Assembly (NCBI RefSeq): GCF_023053635.1
Contig: NC_086175.1
Coordinates: 121,284,740 to 121,348,739, forward strand
Direction: 5' to 3'
DNA: 64,000 bases
From: Elgaria multicarinata webbii
Lineage: Eukaryota > Chordata > Lepidosauria > Squamata > Anguidae
Shown piece after piece: positions 36,857 through 49,039 of this stretch (its first letter is position 1; each line of letters begins with the position of its first letter). Position numbers and translations under genes: made by a program. The notes below the pieces were generated by a model. That model saw only the letters and a program-made list of their open reading frames with translations. It made no database searches and was not told the DNA's origin.

Positions 36857-37426
36857 TAGGGATGTGCTCCGCTTCTCCTCGAACCGGAGAAACAGGAGCG
36901 GAGCGAGGGGCTTCATCTACCCTTAAGGCGGAGGCGAAGAGGATCAAGGTGAAGGCGGATCCTTCGCCTCGATCCGGAGCTCCGCAAGAAAGGTAAGTGG
37001 GGTTTACCGGGCCCTGCCGCTGTCGCCCATGCGGCGACAGCAGCAGGGCCCGGTAAACCCCCCCTCCTTCCTCTCCCTTACCTGTGTCCGTCCGCGGTCC
37101 CTCGGCTTTTTCAATTGAGCCCGCGGCTCAACCAGGAAGTCTAGGCTGCACTTGCGGCCCAGACTTCCTGGTTGAGCCATGGGCTCAATTGAAGAAGCCG
37201 AGGGACCGCGGATGGACGCAGGTAAGGCCAAGCTCCCCCTTGGTCTCTGCAGGTAAGGGAGAGGAGGGAGGGGGGCCTTACCTGGCGCCACTCCCCTCCA
37301 CTGCGGAGCTCCGATTCGGAGCCGGAGCTCCGCGGTGAAGAGGAGCGCGGACTATGGGCAGAGCGGGCCAATCCGAAATTTTCAGATCGGCCCGCGGGGG
37401 GAGCAGGGGGTCCGTGCACACCCCTA
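36857..37426. mobile_element. GC-rich double-hairpin hAT element
   Basis: 570 bp, flanked by a perfect 8-bp duplication CAAAAGAA (36849-36856, 37427-37434), diagnostic of hAT. Ends TAGGGATGTGC / GTGCACACCCCTA. Inside are two tandem hairpins: about 37002-37062 (GGTTTACCGGGCCCTG arms, CATG loop) and about 37084-37225 (GTCCGTCCGCGGTCCCTCGG arms with AATTGAGC and AGACTTCCTGG blocks). A stretch of open frames on both strands here is compositional. It lies just past the FAM76B 3' end. Confidence 0.85.
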
Positions 37427-37434
37427 CAAAAGAA

Positions 37435-38777
37435 CATATGCCCAAAGTGTGCATGCGCATGCACACACCCACACCCTCTCCCTTGAGTATCTGAAACTGG
37501 TTGCACAATTATTTGGATCCCAGGCATTGTTTTCTACTTCTATCAGGCAATGCCTGAAGAAAACACAATGGAAAATTAAAATAATCAGGCATTCACTGCA
37601 TCCTTCTTCAGACTGAAGCCATGTTTTGTGATGAAGGTTGTCTCTTCTATAATTAATACATTCTACTTTCCATTTCAAATAAAGCAGTAGCATTTTTGTA
37701 TTTCTTGTACAAATTATGTCAGTCACAACCTCTTAGGGATATGCTTTCACCCACTCACACTCGATACTTCAATCAACACTTTAAGTTGCTGTGGTAACTT
37801 GGCAATGAAAAATTGCCTATGAAGAGAGTACATCTTTTGGGGCAGAAGAAGGCCTGATAGGGTTGCACCAAGTACAATTTAAAATAAAAGCTGAAAGGAA
37901 ATATTTAAACCTACTTAATTTTCATAACATCAAAAACTTGTTATACTATGTAAGAGCATAACATGTATACTATAATATTTAAAGGCTTAATTATGGAAGT
38001 ATTTAAAAGAGCTTAAATGCAGAATATTAATTTTAAAAGGTTTTAAGGAGCATGTTTTTAATCAGAATCTTCCCACAGCAAGTTTTTAGAGTGTTCTATT
38101 GAAATAAGTATTAAGGAGCAGATTTTAACTTCCCAATTCTATCAGCACAGTTATACTGTAAATTTTCATAATTCAGGAAGAATTACTAACTTGAAAAATT
38201 TTAATAATTGTGTTGGGGAGTTCAGATAGACACAGCTGGGGAGGGAAGAACTTCCGCTCCCCTCTTGAAGCTATGATACCCCAGAACAACTAACGTCAAC
38301 TTTCTTGGTGAATAGGGAAAGCCCATTAACAGTAAAGTAAAAATCCATTTATATATACTAAAATTAAAAACAGCTGAACTATAAAACATACAAATATAAC
38401 TTTAAAATCTGTGAAATCTGAATATAAATATTACTTTCACCTTAATCCAACCAGTTAATTTTTCAAAAAAGCTTCCAAAATGCCAAGCAGGCAGTTCCAC
38501 TTCTACTTCTTTCCTTCCTCCCCTCAAAATAACAAAATAGTCAAGCTCTAAACATGCATATCCCCATAAATGTCTAAATCAGAAAAGTTCTCATTCCCAT
38601 CAGAGGCAGACTCTGACCTGATTCCTTTAGGGAAAAAAGGATTAATGTTCCAAAGCAACAGCCCAGTAATGTCTGTAGCAAATCTCCAAGCTTTTATCCA
38701 ATGAGACCTGTTTTCATAGAACCGCAAGTTCACTTTGCTGTCAGTGTCATTGTTTCCTCTGTAAACTTATACAGTAG
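37435..38777. other. Intergenic, nothing recognised
   Basis: AT-rich single-copy-looking DNA. No exon, RNA gene or named repeat seen. Confidence 0.6.
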
Positions 38778-38912
38778 GCTTCTCCAACTTGGTGCCCTCC
38801 AGATGTTTTGGGCTGCAGTTCCCATTAGCTCCAACTAGCACGACCAATGTTCAGAGATGATGGGAGTTGTAGTCCAAAACATCTGAAGGGCAGCAGGTTG
38901 GGGAAGGCTGCA
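38778..38912. repeat. Foldback-F element
   Basis: GGCTTCTCCAACTTGGTGCC at the left, GGTTGGGGAAGGCTG at the right, GGGAGTTGTAGTCCAAAACA inside: a full-length copy. Confidence 0.75.
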
Positions 38913-40010
38913 GAGAATGCCACAGGGTAAGAGCCCTTGGGCTTGCGCTGAAGACTTTGTATTATCTGTAGAGTAGAGGCAAGTAGAAGGTAAATCAGGA
39001 TCCACTAGGAGATCTTAGGGTGATTCGCAGTAAATCAGTAATAGTTTCTGGCACAATAATTTAAACAGCAGCAAATATATAAAAAAGACTCCCATACACA
39101 CCTTAAATTAGTTGTTGAAACGAAGAAGGTGGCAGCAGCTGGAACCAGTAGTGAAAATCATGCAAAAAGGTCTGCAATCCTGTTTCTGATACAACCACAA
39201 ATTCCCTGGCTGAACATGTACTCAAAAGCACTTTGTTCATTAATTTTGCGTATTTTTGCTCTCCAGACCGCTATTTTGTTTTCTTGGTAGATCTTGGGCT
39301 TCTAGCAACAACAAAACTAGATTCCATAACCCTCAAATCTGCCCACCACTTCTGTAGAGCGTGGGGAAAGCACAGATTCAAGTTGGTACCCAGATGAAGC
39401 TGCTACTTTTGAATCAAGGTTTTTGACAAACTTTTCCCCAAGTGATGAATAACAGTGAAGACTAAATATAAGAAAAAGAAGCAACCTTGACATAGCGACT
39501 GATTTTTTTTCTCATTGAAATATGACCTTTCCTACTTCATATTGAAAATTAGCAATACTTTAAATATGTGCGCAGGCCAAGGTTAAATTTAACTGGATTT
39601 ACACATATACAGTGAAAGAACGGTAGCTTGTCGTAAGTTGTCATAGATGTTTTCATGGCCTATTTACCGTCTTATTTTCAGCTCCAAATACTTCTTTATG
39701 GATAACTGCTTTTACACAGTTGGCCACTAGATGTTGCTTAAGTCCTATGTAAGGCCTTTTAGGCATTCAACATATATCTATATATCTCAAGTCTCTGTTC
39801 TGACCAAAAAGTGTGTTTAAATAGCATTAGCTGTCCCTAACTAATTTGAATCATTTTAGTTTTCAGAGTTGCAAATGGATCAATGGACGGCTGGATAGCC
39901 AGCCTCTTGGAGGGAAACCAGTAGTGCTTTAAAACTATGAGAAGTCTCTCCACTTACCTGGCAGTTGCCTATGCTAGGTGAGCTCCTGCTCATAGAAGAG
40001 TTTATTTAAA
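38913..40010. other. Intergenic, nothing recognised
   Basis: No supported feature. Confidence 0.6.
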
Positions 40011-40011
40011 T

Positions 40012-40130
40012 GACAAGCTACAACCATCTGTCAGGGATGCTTTAGGGTGGATTCCTGCATTGAGCAGGGGGTTGGACTCGATGGGCTTGTAGGCCCCTTC
40101 CAACTCTGCTATTCTATGATTTTATGATGC
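40012..40130 (+). mobile_element. CR1-A LINE, 3' terminal scrap
   Basis: AACCATCTGTCAGGGATGCTT through GGGGGTTGGACTCGATGGGC and ATTCTATGATTTTATGATG. Confidence 0.85.
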
Positions 40131-40980
40131 TTGTGAATGGTGTATGTGTTTTAATGTTTTTGCAATAAACATGGAGCAATAAAGATCATTTCCTAGTCAT
40201 TGCTTCTATGTTTATTTCATGGAAATTTAATTTAAACATAATTGGTGGCATCAGATGTGTTTTTTTGCTTTATGAATTTTTGAATTTGCTGTTGGGGTTG
40301 AGCTTTGGTGGATTTCGGAAGGGAAAGTATTCTGCAGTTTAAGATCAGCCATCAAGGACGACTCTAAAAGCCATTTCTGTTCAAATTTGTCATAGGACTG
40401 CTCCCAATAAAAGTCCATTTTTGGCCCCTTTGTATAATCATGACAAGAGTCAAGAGTGAAGGAAGAAGGCATTCCCCAAAATGCGCAGGGCCTCTGCTAA
40501 TTTTACACCGAAATTGCAAAAAAAAAAAAAGTAGCAGCTGAATGTACTATGGAAAATGGAAGGGGGGTATGGATGAAATTATATTGAGAACCTAACTTGT
40601 AAAACACATAAATGAATTGTCAATCTGAATCAAGATCCATGAACAAGAACTACTACTTTGTAAGTAGATGACTAAAGAATAGTGATCAGTCCTCAACAAG
40701 CTTACCCATCAAGCCTTGGATTGTGGGAAAATTAACTCGCCAAGGTTTAAAAGCTAATTTGCGGACTATAAGCAGCAAGCCTTTATGTTAAGTAATTCTA
40801 ATAGGATTGGGTTGAATCCAATTGTGGATTCAGTGGAGGGCTCTACTAATAGGAGGACAGCAGGGAGGGGGCAAGCATAGCGTTCCTTAAGAGGGGGTCT
40901 CACTGTCTGGAGTGGCCACCCAAAAGGCCCACTCGTATCTCCACCAAATGCGTGTCTGATGCTGGTTGTCTCGAAAGAAG
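40131..40980. other. Intergenic, nothing named
   Basis: Contains an AATAAA at about 40166 and an A-run at 40518-40530. 40800-40970 may be an old L2-type scrap. Confidence 0.5.
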
Positions 40981-40984
40981 GTCC

Positions 40985-41118
40985 TCTCCTGAAGATCTCG
41001 TGTTGCACTCCTGTCCTGCTTGTGGGTTGTGGACAGCTGTTTGGCTCCTGTGTGAACAGAGTGCTGGATTAGATGGACCCTTGGTCTGATCCAGCAGGGC
41101 TCTTCTTATGTTCTAACC
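40985..41118 (+). mobile_element. CR1-B LINE, 3' terminal scrap
   Basis: GTGTGAACAGAGTGCTGGATT, AGATGGACCCTTGGTCTGATC, then CTCTTCTTATGTTCTAA. Confidence 0.75.
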
Positions 41119-41814
41119 ATGCAGGCTCATATGGGAGAAGGCAGTCTTTCAGATAGCCTGGACCTAAGCCATATTGGCATTTATAGATCATAACCATTAC
41201 TTTGAATTCTGCCTGGAAAGATAGCACTACAACTGAGGGTTGTCTTAGCCTGCTCAGGGTATTACTTAACTATATGACTTTGAGACTGACCTATTTTGGA
41301 AGACAAAATCTCTTCAAACCAAAGAGCTGGAACCAGGCTTTCAAACCTACTGTCTCCGCTTACAAAAGGCCACTGGGAGAATCTGCATCTCTCCTTGAAA
41401 GGGAGAATTCAAGAAATGCAATACCTTGTTATCAACACCAGCACGATTTCCAGCTCTTGGGAAGTCATAATAGTACATCTTTTCCTTGGGGCTGAGTGGG
41501 CCGAAGTGGAGCAGAGTTCATCTGTGTGGAAGAACTCTTTTAAATGCATTAAATTAAATGTTTACATCAACAGAAAGGAGGTGGCCTCACTATCTCAATT
41601 CTTGCTGTTAATAAATGTGAGGTTCATGCAATATCCAACTCCCAAGTATCTGTAGAGAGCCAAGAAAAAAACAGCAAGCTCTACCAAAAATATATTTAAA
41701 ATTGCCCTGGAGAGCTGCAGAATGTGTATTGTTGTTAAATGTTTAGAGGGAGGCTATCAAATTACCCACTGGAAATTGTTTTGCTCCAGTGCAATGGTGT
41801 TCTAGGGAACCTAT
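41119..41814. other. Intergenic, probably an old LINE remnant
   Basis: CCATATTGGCATTTATAGATC and ACTTTGAATTCTGCCTGGAAA resemble a block common upstream of L2-type 3' ends. Too diverged to place. Confidence 0.35.
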
Positions 41815-41975
41815 TGAGGGAGGGACTGTGGTTGAACAGATGCTCTGCATGCAGAAGGGTCCAGGTTTATTCCCTGACAGTATAGGTTCAGTATATAGCC
41901 CATACTGTTCTAGATAGACCAGTGGTCCAACTTGGTAGAAGGCAGATTCCCCTGTTCCCCAGATCTGTAAAGGTG
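41815..41975 (+). mobile_element. tRNA-derived SINE, diverged
   Basis: GTGGTTGAACAGATGCTCTGC, CATGCAGAAGGGTCCAGGTTT (decayed B box) and CTAGATAGACCAGTGGTCCAA. Parallel to the better copy at 52956. Confidence 0.6.
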
Positions 41976-41979
41976 GACA

Positions 41980-42345
41980 GGCATCTCTAACCTTCTAGGG
42001 CACAAGGCAGCGTACAAGATTTCATAAGAATATAATAAGAACATTGATAACACAATGATATAAACATCAAATTAAAACCACATTCCATCCCCTTAAAATC
42101 AAGAGGTAGCAATTCCTTCTCTGCAATTAATAGAAAGCAGACTGAAATATAAACGGTTTAAGATTTTTCTTGTCAATTTCCATAGATAGGGCCACCCATA
42201 TGTCCTCAGGGAGGAAATTCCATAGATGCAGGGCCAACATGCTGGAAAAGCCTGACAACCTAATTTTTCTTTCCAGAGAACAGGGCCTCCATAGCTGGTT
42301 GTAAAGCCAGACAGACTTGGGTGGGTTCAGGCAGCCCTTCAGTAC
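41980..42345 (-). mobile_element. L2-type LINE 3' end, diverged
   Basis: CACAAGGCAGCGTACAAGATT, then GGAGGAAATTCCATAGATGC (reverse of the ORF2 LWNFLP block). Confidence 0.45.
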
Positions 42346-42639
42346 TTGGCCTCAGATGCTTCCTCTAAATCATGGTTAGAGGCAGTGCATCTGACTTGCA
42401 CTTTTGCTGTCATCTGATGTTATTCTCAACCCCAAAATGTCAACTTATATTTTTTTGGGGGGGACGACTGCTCATCTTTTGCTTTCACCAGAATTTGATA
42501 GGATGGAGTCCAAGATATTTACAGAGTTTATTCCACACTGCAATTTTTTGTTGCATGTCCCACTTGTCATTCATATTACTATTTGTAGGGGGTTTATAAC
42601 ACTTTAATGCTTTTTAATTGTGCTTTCCCTGAAGAATGC

Positions 42640-42875
42640 CTTCTCCCATATGTGCCTCCACATGCTTTATGTGTATTGGAAAAGTCTTTCTTCTGAAAGC
42701 TCCATTGTCTAAGGTTTCTAAGATAGCCCACAAAGAACAGAGCCCTTTTTGTGGTGGCACCCTCTCTATGGAATTCCAGGCCAGCTTGCATAGGATTTTC
42801 CAGAGTCCTGTGGACATTTATATTCAAGACGTTTCTGATTTCATTGTTTGGTACATTGTTGTTAGTGGGGCCATG
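42640..42875 (+). mobile_element. L2-type LINE, ORF2 end scrap
   Basis: GAGCCCTTTTTGTGGTGGCAC then CTCTATGGAATTCCAGGCC: the L2 FxVVAP.LWNSLP block. Confidence 0.5.
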
Positions 42876-42902
42876 TGTCACAGAGAACAGTCCTCTATTT
42901 CT

Positions 42903-43037
42903 GGAGTGGGCAACTTGTGGCTCTCCATGTGTTCTGGCCTACAACTCCAACCAGTATTCATCATTAGCCCTGTTGGCTAGGAGTGATGGGAGTTGTAGGC
43001 CAAAACATCTGAAGGACTCCAAGTGGCCCACCCCCAC
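42903..43037. repeat. Foldback-F element
   Basis: GTGGGCAACTTGTGGCTCTCC at the left faces CCAAGTGGCCCACCCCC at the right, GGGAGTTGTAGGCCAAAACA inside. Confidence 0.7.
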
Positions 43038-43414
43038 TCTAACTGATAGCATCCACTATTTGAAGGACTTTTCTGGTTTTATGGTAAAGAAACCTAAGAA
43101 GGGAAAGCAACAGGACTCTTGAAGTGGCCCATCAACAATTAGCCAACAGAACCAAATGCTAAAAAGCACACAACTATGCAAGGTATAAAATGACCATCAA
43201 GACAATAGGGTAAACAGATTAATTCAATATAATATAATATAATGTAAATACAAAAGCCACAAATCAGGAGTGGAAATTACTAGTTGCAACAGAATTGAGA
43301 CGTTTAACACCAGTTGCATATATTTGTAACAATGATATGCTGAATTGAAACTGGAAAACAGCCAGTTAAGTAAAAGGTACTAGTTGTAGTTGCAATAATA
43401 CTTACAATATGATA

Positions 43415-44095
43415 AGAACATAAGAAGAACCATGTTGGATCACACCGAGGCCACAGCTAGACCTAAGGTTTATCCTGGGATCATCCAGGGTTCGCCCCTG
43501 CCTGAGCACTGGATCCCCTGTGTGTCACCTAGGTGAACAGGTTTGACCCCTGGACGATCCAGGGATAAACCTTAGGTCTAGCTATGGCCCGAGGGTCCAT
43601 CTAGTCCAGCATTCTGTTCACACAACCAACTGCCCATGGGAAACCCACAAACAGGACATACGGGCAAAGCACCCTCCCACCCATATTCCCCAGCAACTGA
43701 TGTACAGAGGCTTACTGCCTCTGATACTGGTGGTAGCACACAACCATCAGTGCTAGTAGACATTGATAGCCTTCTCCTCCAGGAATTTAACACCCTTTTA
43801 AAGCCATCCAAATTAGTGGCCGTCACTACACCTTGCGGTAGTGAATTCCATAGTTTAACTATGTGTTGTGTGAAGAAGTGCTTCCTTTTATCTATCTTGA
43901 ATCTTCATGGGATCACCCCGGTTTCTAGTATTTTGAGAGAGAGAGAGAGAGAGAGAGGCCTCCCTATCCACATTCTCCACACCACGAATAATTCTGTACA
44001 TTTCTATCATGCCCCCTTTACCCTCCTTTTTCCAAGCTAAACAATCCCAGCTGTTATAACCTTCCCTCATAGGTGCTCCAGGACATTTAAAATGG
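43415..44095 (-). mobile_element. CR1-B LINE 3' end, split by a Harbinger-like element
   Basis: GAACATAAGAAGAACCATG opens the reversed copy. It is broken at 43449-43589 and continues with GAGGGTCCATCTAGTCCAGC. (GA)n at 43934-43957 interrupts the 5' part; AACCATTTTAAATG marks the far end. Confidence 0.8.
43449..43589. mobile_element. Harbinger-like non-autonomous element (GGCCACAGCTAGACC family)
   Basis: 141 bp with ends GGCCACAGCTAGACCTAAGG and CCTTAGGTCTAGCTATGGCC. Flanked by CGA on both sides (43446-43448, 43590-43592). A 3-bp duplication fits PIF/Harbinger, although CGA is not the usual TWA. A second copy is at 62017. Confidence 0.65.
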
Positions 44096-44099
44096 TGGT

Positions 44100-45630
44100 T
44101 CAAGCTAGTGGGTGGGGGCTAGGGCAAGTAGCAGTGAAGTGGTGAGCACTATCAGCTACCCAATGGAGCTATGCACTGATCCGCAGCCTGATTGAAAAGT
44201 AACTTCATTCTGGCCTACACACATGGTAGTCGATGTGCCTAGTCATTGCGATGCTTGAATATTAGATCATTTCTGTTCTGGTGGAAGCATCATCTGTGTT
44301 TCACCAGTAGCATATTCTCAGCCATCTGCATTGCCTCCCACACGCGCACGCTTAATCAGAGCACACAAACATACACCTTCTGCTAAACTTGAGATGGGGA
44401 GTGGGGGGTTCTCGTCTTATAAAGCTCATCAGCTCCGCAGCAGCAAATATGTCTTCAAAGCATCTTGCTGGCCACAGCAAGGGACCCACTAATTTGGATT
44501 TACTGCCAACAGGAATCCGAAGGAGACAGCTGCAATGGTCGGGCTGAATTATTTATTTGCAAATATCCCATAGAGCCTCCCACTCCCCGCCCACACACAA
44601 ACTGAAGTCGAACCTGTTTAGATTTGTACACTTGTCCATCCCATATGCAAACACCTTTAAATCCAAATACAAGTTTGATGTTCTACTTAAACGTGAATCT
44701 TTTCATGATGACACTGTCCTTTTTTGTTAATTCCAGGAGTTTTAGGACCAATGTCCCAGGGCCAGCCATGTTTGTCGTTCACATGTCTGTCCATCTATGT
44801 TAATAATTAGTGCTTTGTGATTTGGTGGAATTTTTTTTAGTATTACAGTTTACACACAAAATTGTGAAGAGAGAAGTGTGTTTATGGATCAAATGAAATG
44901 CTAGTAACAAGGTAGGTGGTTTGGTGGGTTTTTTGGTTTTTTTTTACTTTGCCTGTTCATTTAGATATAACATAATGAATTATTGGCTAAATGAGGCCTT
45001 ATGGACAGTGACTATTGATGAATATTGTTAGAATTCTTGCTTCTGATGGTAACAAGTGTCTCCTGATTAAACCAGTTGCTTCACTGCTATTATTAAAGTA
45101 GGAACTGTACTAGTCCATTTTTCTTTTCATTTGATTTGACTTTGGGCTTTATGGTTTGTCTTGCAAAAATTATAATAAAGACATAAACAAAAACAGGTGA
45201 CATTTGTCAGTTTTAGGACCACCTCCCCTATCAGGTGAAAAAATAAGTAAATGACAAAATGTTAGTGACTCATCAAGAGGTTATCACAGTTACCTTACCG
45301 CCTATTTGAAAGAAGACAGCAGTTCTGAGAACATAACAAGAAAAACATTCTTTGTATTATGCCATGAATTCAGCTCCTAGCATTTCACCGCAGATTGTCT
45401 TTCTGGATCTTCACTGCACCTGTGAAGACAGCTACTTTGTGAATGACAAATAATCTGCCATTGTCCTCCAAGAAAAGAAGAATTTTCTGTGCTGTAGACC
45501 AAAGGCCTAGTTTAATCAATAGTGGATCAATGATCTCTTCTTGACTCTGTCCACAGAGGCCGCTGTTGAACAAATAATGGGAAGGTCTTGTACTTCCCTT
45601 AAACCACATGCAAGACACCCACTCCCGCAA
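44100..45630. other. Intergenic, nothing recognised
   Basis: No supported feature in about 1.5 kb; a quiet patch among repeats. Confidence 0.6.
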
Positions 45631-45639
45631 CAAGGGAGT

Positions 45640-46260
45640 GTCTATACGGCCTATTTACCTCATTGTGGCTGCGCAGTTGCGCTGCGTTGTTTATATGACA
45701 CAGCCGCCAAATCACAGCCACATTGGGCTTTTGCCCCTGAAACTGTGTTGTTGTTTTGCAATGCTGTTTTACTGTGACTTTTTCAATTGCCCCAATGTCC
45801 CCACATTGTTTCCTCTGTCTGTCACTGGTGGCTTCACTTTGGATTAGGAAAGTGGCCATAGCTAGGAGTGGCTCCCAGTGCAGGGTAGATGCAGGAACCA
45901 GAACAGGGGGCAAGTTGGACAAGCCAAGTAATGGCTGCCGTGGCTGTATTAGTCTGGGGAACAAAAATAAGAGCAGCTGCGATGTCTAATGCATCAACTG
46001 AATAAACGTAGCAGCGCAGATACGCTGCTAAGGCTTTCAAAGTTGTGCAGAGTTCTGAGAAAACAAAACAAACAAAGGTTTTCACAGTTTTCAGTCTGCT
46101 ACCCATTCCCACTGTCTCGCTAAAGGCCTGCAATTTTTCCTCTCCAGATAGTCCGTGCTTAGTCCTGCCGTTGAAACAAATCAATGCCGCTTCGCAGCAG
46201 TGACGCCGTGGGGTTTGGCAAGAATCAGGACACAAAGTGGCCTTGTATAGGCACGGCCCA
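45640..46260. mobile_element. Unclassified foldback-type element
   Basis: TGTCTATACGGCC at the left loosely faces GGCCTTGTATAGGCAC at the right. The blocks GTGGCTG, TTATATGACACAG and CAGCCAC recur at 56787-56960. Boundaries and family are uncertain. Confidence 0.4.
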
Positions 46261-46798
46261 AGTCTACCGTCTCACCACCATTGTGACCAACTTCTATTTC
46301 TCTTCCTCCTCCTCTTTCTCATCATTACTACCATTTGTGTGTTGACACAGGCAAAAAGCCAATGACCAAGCAGGAAGTGGCATTGACACTCCTTCTCCTC
46401 ACCACCACTGTTGTCTGGGCTGGTGAGAGGAAGGTGAACAAGTAGGTTGCCATGGGGGAAGAGGAGGAGCATTTCCAGGGGCCTCTTGGTAGTGGCCCCT
46501 GCTGGGATGTCCAGCTTCACAGATGCCCAACCATGCCTACCCTTGAAGCCAGCCCTACATGCACAGAGATTCATGCTCTATATGAAGTTTTATTGCAGTG
46601 TCTGACTCTCTCTGTGTTCAGGGCATCACTTGAAATTGTAGGGCTGCTAAAATCTTTCTCAGGGTGCTACAGGTTAAAAAAAAAACAGTGAAGAAAGGGG
46701 TACTCTTAAATTCTAAGGCAAGTTGTGGAGAATTTGCCTATCTCTACATTTCAGATTGTTCATGAGGGACACTCCAAAAGAGGAGTATCCCTCCTGAA

Positions 46799-47310
46799 TA
46801 GGGTTGCCATACATCCCGGAAAACCAGGAATGTCACAGTTTCCAAGCATTTCCAAAATGTCCCAGCCAGCCAGTCAAGAATCCCGGATTACTGTTCCAGC
46901 CGGCCGGAGAAATTCCAGCCTCTGAAATGGTCCCTTGAGCCTGCTCAGTGGAGTGTAAGTCTCCATATTGAAGTCTCCTCTAGCTTTTGAGAACTAGTGG
47001 AGAAATGTAATTTAGTATCATTTTTTTCTGTTTGTTTGCTCAAACTGTTCTTTGCCTATTTATTTGCAGGTGTTTAAGTACTTTAGGCTGCAATCCTATG
47101 CATACTTACCTGGGAATAAGTCCTATTTAACTTAATAGGATTTGTTTCTCAGTAGACACACATAGGATTGCAGTGTTAAACTAAAGGTTAGATAGCTTTC
47201 TTTCTTTCCCTAGACCTTTACATATTGCTCAGGTTTGTTAAAAAAAAAATCCTAGCACACACCCCCCCCAAATTGTCCCAGTTTTGTGGATTCAGAATAT
47301 GGCAACCCTA
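46799..47310. mobile_element. Non-autonomous hAT element
   Basis: 512 bp with ends TAGGGTTGCCATAC / ATATGGCAACCCTA. Flanked by a perfect 8-bp duplication CTCCTGAA (46791-46798, 47311-47318). It has CCCGGAAAACCAGG and AATTGTCCCAGTTTTG sub-terminal blocks. Inside (about 47083-47180) is a repeat block GGCTGCAATCCTATGCATAC ... AGGATTGCAGTG. Confidence 0.88.
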
Positions 47311-47589
47311 CTCCTGAACAATGTTGAATATAGAAATGGGCAAATTCTCCTCTGTTTGCCTCACATTAATTCAGAAATGTCCGGAGTTCTTTCCCTCTAA
47401 AGTTGGAAGAACTCAAGCCATTCCCCAAGCCAAGTCAAAGCTCAGGAACCTCAATATCCATCTCCCAGTAGCCCGTGTGCAAACTGGTGGTCCTTTGCGT
47501 GGGGTAAGCGTTCACCCTCCAGCAGTTTTCCTGAGAGTAGGGGGAAACCCTGGACATCTTCTCTGGCTCAGATTTTAATTTGAGGACAT

Positions 47590-47842
47590 ATAGAGAGCTT
47601 CTAATGATCACCTCCTCTTTGGGGTTAAGCAGCAGGGTTTAAGGTGTCTTGTGCGATGCATTTTGCTAAACCCTGCTCACTCACTAACCACAGTCGGACT
47701 GTCTGCAGCAGGGTTAGCGGCTCTAACCATGAGTTAAAGTGTTGTGTGTGACAGCACGGCTTACGGTTAGTGCTAACCCCAGAGAACCACAGTTTCACTA
47801 ACCACATGAGCCTGAAGTGTCGTCTGAACAGGCCTTTTGAGG
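47590..47842. repeat. Family C element
   Basis: Right end GTCGTCTGAACAGGCC, with CTAACCATGAGTTAAAG and AACCACAGTTTCACTAACCAC blocks. Left end unclear. Confidence 0.5.
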
Positions 47843-49035
47843 AAAAAACATTTCTGAGCCACTAGCGTTTATTCTGAGGCCTGCGCCTAGACAATTTCAG
47901 AAGTATCTCTAATGAAATGTAATTCTGAATGGTTGCATCCATTTTATTTATTTTTTAAGAATAGGAAGTGCAGGCTTGGCTTTTGGTCTCTTCTGACAGC
48001 TGCTCCCTCAGTGCTTGGGAGCCCTACCATCCACTACATCCTAAAGAGAAAGATAGCAAAGAGAAATAATCCCGCCAGAGGACTTTTCCAAATTCTGCTT
48101 AGAATGTGAATAGGGCAATGAAAGGAAACAGAGTTTACGTTTTTCTGTCCAAAGGAGTTCATAGTTTATTCCTTGAAGAGATAAGCTATGCGTAGTGTAA
48201 ACACTCATCCCAGAAATATATTGCGGTTTGTTAGGAAACACAAAAAAATAAATGAAACAATGTCACCTTTAATGCCTTATTTTGAAACATTCTTTCATTT
48301 TTATCCCACCAACATGCTGGCTCAGCCCAAGATATTTTGCAGCCTGAGCAGAGCAGCAAATGTTTCCTCCTCCCAGTGAAGGTACGTGGTAACCAAAGCC
48401 AGCTACATAATTTGGCAGAAAACCCCATAAGCACTTTTTCCATCTCTGGCACGAGAAATGCAATAATAACAAAATAAATAACTCCTTTTTTGACACCCCA
48501 AATCATACTGCCTGAGTCGACTCCTTCACTCTGCCTTATGGCTCCAAGGAAGCCTTAGAGCACCTATTAACAGCCCAAGCCAAGCTATGTGTACTCATAA
48601 GTAAGTCCTACTGGATTCAGTTGGGTTTACTCCCAGGTCAGTGTGTTTAGGATTGTAGCATAAGTGGATTTCAACGGTGTCACATGGATTTGTGTGTGAT
48701 TTAGTATTTGCTTTTATGCTTAGCATTTATTCTTTTATACACTGCTTTGATTACTTCATAGGAAGAGGATATCTCAGTTGAATAATAAAAAAGATGGGCG
48801 TAGACAAATAGCTTCTTTTAAATCCATCTCTTCCAACTTTGGGATCTGAAATGGTACAGCCCACACCCATGGTTACTGCTTATGTAAGAACTAGCTAATC
48901 CCCTGCATTATTCTGCCCTCAGCTCAGATTTTTACATATGGGTAGTTTGCAGATTAGACCCCTGGCACTGACACAAACTCTTGGAAGGCAATACTGGGTC
49001 TGCTGCAAGACTGGCCCAAGACATTTTTCTGTCTG
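47843..49035. other. Intergenic, mostly unassigned
   Basis: 48585-48660 carries the short repeat block AAGTAAGTCCTACTGGATTC / TTAGGATTGTAGC also found inside the hAT at 46799 and near 18650 and 57845. Nothing else named. Confidence 0.5.
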
Positions 49036-49039
49036 GCAG

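Noticed and set aside
36649-37338. Several overlapping open frames past the FAM76B end
   Set aside because: They are compositional, inside the GC-rich double-hairpin hAT element.
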